Positions 6,001-8,452 of a stretch of DNA of 8,452 nt are shown here, in pieces. The position numbers were made by a program, and so were the translations under genes. The notes beneath the pieces are model-generated. The model was not told where the DNA came from. It searched no databases and saw only the letters and a program-made list of their open reading frames with translations. Source of the DNA: JANRIZ01 sp033764445 (GTDB lineage: Bacteria; Verrucomicrobiota; Verrucomicrobiia; JAWXBN01); assembly GCA_033764445.1 (NCBI GenBank), contig JANRIZ010000020.1, forward strand, positions 1-8,452. Reading direction: 5' to 3'. Positions within the stretch are counted from its first letter, which is position 1; each line of letters begins with the position of its first letter.

Positions 6001-6351
6001 AACTTTCACCGTCGCCTGCGCAACCGTCCGGAGCCCGTCTCTTTCTGGGCGGGCATTGTGGACTCCATTCTGGGCCGACCCTCCTGGCAGTACGCCACTT
6101 CCGCTGCTTTTGCGATGATTGCCCTGATGGCACTTTCAACCACCTACCTCAGGAACTCTTCCGGCCCCGAACTGGCTTCCAACCGGCCCGAGTACCTGAT
6201 GAATGAAGTTGAGAACATGACCAGCAAGGACGCGGAAACAGAACTCAAGCATTTGATCCTGACGGCCAATATGCCGACGGATAAAGCCCTTCAGGCCAGC
6301 TACGTGCTGGATACGATCCCCTCCGCGCATGAGAACACCCTCACTTTCTAG
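5908..6351 (+). CDS. Single-pass membrane protein in anti-sigma position (putative anti-sigma factor)
   Basis: A 147-residue protein with no domain I can name. The N-terminal 60 residues are polar and rich in basic residues (LLKLLAIKKLEQPSSNYF, then HRRLRNR at 34-40). One hydrophobic segment (about 61-80) follows, then about 67 polar, partly acidic residues. The positive-inside rule predicts a cytoplasmic N-terminus and an external C-terminus. There are no cysteines, so the zinc-binding HxxxCxxC anti-sigma (ZAS) motif is absent. The anti-sigma role is inferred from position and topology: it starts 4 nt after the sigma stop, implying translational coupling, and overlaps the pseudoprotease gene by 23 bp. 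If correct, the N-terminal domain would hold the sigma factor and the outer part would receive an envelope signal. It could instead be an unrelated small membrane protein. The first part of the gene lies in the AT-rich island. Confidence 0.7.
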   Translation: MNDASQEKLLKLLAIKKLEQPSSNYFQSVESNFHRRLRNRPEPVSFWAGIVDSILGRPSWQYATSAAFAMIALMALSTTYLRNSSGPELASNRPEYLMNEVENMTSKDAETELKHLILTANMPTDKALQASYVLDTIPSAHENTLTF

Positions 6352-7423
6352 CCTTACCCTCCGACTTCTCCTTGCTCCCGGAATTGCCACCGGCTTCTCG
6401 TTTCTTTCCCTCACCGCCGCTGAACCCGCCAAATCGGTTTTTGACCAGGTCGGCCAGGAGGTTTCCTCCCTCTACGACCGGTACAAAGAATCCGTCGTCA
6501 AGGTCAAAAGCCTGACAGTGACCGCCGAAACAGGGCTCAATGGCCAGTCCTATGAGGCTTCCGGCTTTTTTGTCGATACCCAGGGAACATTGCTGACAAC
6601 GGCCAGTGTCATCCGGGATTCCGACAGTGTCTGGGTGGAAATTGACGGCAAACGCTACGATGCCAAAATCCAGGGCTTCGATTCCCGAAGTGGTCTGGCG
6701 GTCCTGAAAATCCCCTACCAATCCAAACCGCTGCCCATGGCCTCCCAGGAAAAACTCAATATCGGCAGTGCGGTCGTTTCCATCGGTTTTCCCTACAATC
6801 TCCCCTCCTCCCCCACCTTCGGTTTTGTCGCCGGGTTTGACACCCAGTACAAGGACAGCTTTTTTATCACCACCCACATCCGCGCCAACCTCGCCATCAG
6901 CCCCGGCCAGGCGGGCAGTCCGGTGATGACCCCCGATGGCAAGGTCATTGGCATGCTTGTGGCGGGCATGGATGACGGCAAAATTTCCTATGCCCTTCCC
7001 TCCTCGGCCATCAAAAAGATCCGCGAGGATATGCAGGCTCACAACGGCCAGGCCCGGCACGCCTGGGTCGGTGTGGGTGTCACCGCCAGCAGTCCGGGTG
7101 TCGCCGATAACCGCACCGTCCGGGTCCACCAGATTTATGCGGGGACCCCGGCGGAAAAATCCGATATCCGCCCCGGGGACGTGATTTTGAAAATCGGCCG
7201 CTTTGAGATATTCAAACCCAGTGACGTGATCGACGCCTCCTTCTACGCGCGTGTGGGCGAACCCATCAACATCACCGTGATGCGTGACGGGCGCGTCGTG
7301 GAATCCTCCCTCACCCTTGCCACGCGCCCGGTCACCAACCCGGTCGTCGAAAAAGTCCCCTCCATGATGGCTCCCGGGCCCTCCGCCCCGGACAGATTCC
7401 AGCTCGGCAACAAAGCTCCCTGA
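6329..7423 (+). CDS. Exported HtrA/DegP-like protein with PDZ domain and no catalytic triad (pseudoprotease)
   Basis: A 364-residue protein with a Sec-type signal peptide (about 1-31, hydrophobic core LLLAPGIATGFSFLSL, likely cleavage after TAA). A trypsin-like domain (about 40-235) and one PDZ domain (about 245-332; AGTPAEKSDIRPGDVILKIG at 271-290) follow. Fold landmarks match DegP, but all three catalytic positions are changed. TTASVI (90-95) replaces TNxHVV, putting Ser93 in place of His. DSRSGLAVLKI (118-128) puts Gly122 in place of Asp. PGQAGSPV (192-199) puts Ala195 in place of the nucleophile Ser in GNSGG. Codons at 6605 (AGT), 6692 (GGT) and 6911 (GCG) were checked directly. The frame is intact and the fold motifs are kept, so this looks like a retained non-proteolytic role, perhaps peptide binding or sensing through the PDZ domain. 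The start overlaps the upstream gene by 23 bp; no other good start precedes the signal peptide. Confidence 0.9.
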   Translation: MRTPSLSSLTLRLLLAPGIATGFSFLSLTAAEPAKSVFDQVGQEVSSLYDRYKESVVKVKSLTVTAETGLNGQSYEASGFFVDTQGTLLTTASVIRDSDSVWVEIDGKRYDAKIQGFDSRSGLAVLKIPYQSKPLPMASQEKLNIGSAVVSIGFPYNLPSSPTFGFVAGFDTQYKDSFFITTHIRANLAISPGQAGSPVMTPDGKVIGMLVAGMDDGKISYALPSSAIKKIREDMQAHNGQARHAWVGVGVTASSPGVADNRTVRVHQIYAGTPAEKSDIRPGDVILKIGRFEIFKPSDVIDASFYARVGEPINITVMRDGRVVESSLTLATRPVTNPVVEKVPSMMAPGPSAPDRFQLGNKAP

Positions 7424-7424
7424 C

Positions 7425-7509
7425 CGGGCCTCACCAGGGAACCACAAGGGCGTTTCCCCATGGTGGCTTTGATGGGTCCACAGGATCTGGTCAGCAGAGA
7501 AGAGGCCCG
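7425..7509. other. Inverted repeat filling the convergent gap; possible structured 3' region
   Basis: CGGGCCTC (7425-7432) is perfectly complementary to GAGGCCCG (7502-7509). Inside it ACCAG (7433-7437) pairs with CTGGT (7487-7491), leaving a 10-nt bulge on one side. GGGAA (7437-7441) could alternatively pair with TTCCC (7454-7458). The gap separates the ends of the pseudoprotease gene and leuA, where a bidirectional terminator would be expected. There is no T-run on either strand, so a classical intrinsic terminator is not supported. Confidence 0.3.
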
Positions 7510-7516
7510 ATACTCC

Positions 7517-8452
7517 CTACGGCGTCCGCATTTTGCGGCGGGCTTTGGGCATGAAGTCCTCGGCGATCACGCGGTTGACGGCATTCAGATAGGCGCGGGC
7601 ACTCGACTCGATCACGTCGGTGCTCGCACCCTTGCCAGTCACCAGTTCGCCTTTGCCAAAATCCACCTTGAGCGATACCTCACCCACCGCGTCCTGACCC
7701 TCGGTGGTGGAACGGACCTGGTACTCGACCAAGTGCCCTTTGCGTCCGGTCAGACGGTCGATCGCTTTCATGGCCGCATCCACTGCCCCGTCGCCCAGGG
7801 CGGAATCCTGTTTCACCTCGTTCTGCGCGGTTTTGAGGCGGACCGTGGCCGTGGGCACGCAGTTGGTGCCTGTGGTCACACCGATGTACTCAAGCTTGAA
7901 TGTCTCACGTCCGTCGGCCATCTGACCATCGACCAATGCGGCCAGATCGTCGTCATAGACAAATTTTTTGCGATCGCCGATTTCCTTGAACCGGATGAAG
8001 ACACTGTTGATCTCACCCTCCTTCAGGTGATAGCCCAGATGCTTCAGGCGCAGGACAATCGCATGGCGTCCGCTGTGTTTGGTCAGTGGCAGCTCCGTTT
8101 CGCCCCAGCCGACGGTTTTGGGATCCATGATCTCGTAGGTTTCGCGTTTTTTGATGATGCCGTCCTGGTGAATGCCCGAACTGTGGGCAAAGGCGTTTTC
8201 ACCGACAATCGCCTTGTTGCGCTGGATCAGAAATCCGGTCATACGGGAGACCAAGCGCGACGTTTTGACAATTTCGCGTTCTTGGACGGAGGGTTGGGCG
8301 GACTTGTAGTAATCCTTGCGGGTTTTCATGGCCATGACCACCTCCTCGAGGGAGGCATTGCCCGCACGCTCGCCGATCCCATTGATTGTGCATTCGATCT
8401 GGCGGGCCCCATTGGCCACCGCCGCCAGGGAATTGGCCACCGCCAGCCCCAG
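7517..8452 (-). CDS. leuA: 2-isopropylmalate synthase, C-terminal part (5' end beyond window)
   Basis: LeuA condenses acetyl-CoA with 2-oxoisovalerate, the first committed step of leucine synthesis, and is feedback-inhibited by leucine. The frame is open to the window edge and gives 311 residues before the TAG stop at 7517-7519. The in-window part begins LGLAVANSLAAV, the end of the catalytic TIM barrel just past the metal-binding HND motif. NGIGERAGN (24-32) supplies a conserved active-site asparagine. The linker subdomain follows with HSSGIHQDG, then KHSGRHAI. The regulatory LeuA dimer domain is complete (about residues 185-300, including GVTTGTN and VTGKGASTDVIESSARAYLNAVN). A full-length enzyme is about 500 residues or more, so roughly the first 200 are missing. 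A GTG near the edge (8440) is an internal valine, not the start. It is convergent with the pseudoprotease gene. Confidence 0.96.
   Translation of the reverse strand: MGLAVANSLAAVANGARQIECTINGIGERAGNASLEEVVMAMKTRKDYYKSAQPSVQEREIVKTSRLVSRMTGFLIQRNKAIVGENAFAHSSGIHQDGIIKKRETYEIMDPKTVGWGETELPLTKHSGRHAIVLRLKHLGYHLKEGEINSVFIRFKEIGDRKKFVYDDDLAALVDGQMADGRETFKLEYIGVTTGTNCVPTATVRLKTAQNEVKQDSALGDGAVDAAMKAIDRLTGRKGHLVEYQVRSTTEGQDAVGEVSLKVDFGKGELVTGKGASTDVIESSARAYLNAVNRVIAEDFMPKARRKMRTP

Noticed and set aside
6329..7423. Pseudogene call for the HtrA-like gene because the catalytic residues are missing
   Set aside because: The frame is intact from signal peptide to C-terminus, fold and PDZ motifs are preserved, and the start overlaps the upstream gene as in a maintained operon. 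Degradation would be expected to leave stops or frameshifts.
6341..7447. 368-codon open frame on the minus strand opposite the pseudoprotease
   Set aside because: Its translation is Gly/Asp/His-rich and without motifs. The plus strand encodes a signal peptide, trypsin fold and PDZ domain in a continuous frame, so the minus frame is a shadow.

Overview
The window is a GC-rich (about 60%) bacterial chromosomal segment. It holds eight protein genes, one tRNA gene and short intergenic spacers; no stretch over 300 bases lacks a gene. I see no insertion sequence, phage gene, CRISPR array or rRNA. The inner-membrane-anchored OmpA-domain protein and an HtrA-type fold with a signal peptide point to a didermic bacterium. 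The style of the ECF sigma factor and of CysS (DEYSKDTAADFALWK) looks verrucomicrobial (PVC group) to me. That assignment comes from recall of family style, not from a search. None of the eight starts that lie inside the window has a clear AGGAGG-type ribosome binding site.

Layout. Positions 1-2408, minus strand: a compact probable operon, rlmH (23S rRNA pseudouridine methyltransferase), then a Gfo/Idh/MocA-family oxidoreductase, then a D-hexose-6-phosphate mutarotase that runs off the left edge. Positions 2409-2481: divergent intergenic region with a small hairpin. Positions 2482-3498, plus: a membrane-anchored protein with a TonB-like first segment (Ser-x3-His in the membrane helix), a proline-rich spacer and a C-terminal OmpA peptidoglycan-binding domain. 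Positions 3594-3670, plus: tRNA-Arg(CCG) with its own good promoter. Positions 3717-5153, plus: cysS.

Positions 5289-7423, plus: a tightly packed three-gene unit. It contains an ECF sigma factor, a single-pass membrane protein in the anti-sigma position (4-nt gap) and an exported trypsin-fold/PDZ protein (23-bp overlap). The last resembles HtrA/DegP, but all three catalytic residues are replaced (His to Ser, Asp to Gly, Ser to Ala), so it is a predicted pseudoprotease. Positions 7517-8452, minus: the C-terminal part of leuA, convergent with the pseudoprotease and cut by the right edge.

How the genes may work together. Most of the window is housekeeping: ribosome methylation, sugar-phosphate handling, Arg and Cys decoding, leucine synthesis. 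The unusual part is the sigma / membrane protein / dead-HtrA unit. It resembles the RpoE-RseA-DegS envelope-stress pathway, except that the exported HtrA-like partner cannot be a classical serine protease, so it may act by binding only. The middle of this unit (about 5461-6000) is also markedly AT-rich (about 41% GC against about 60% around it).
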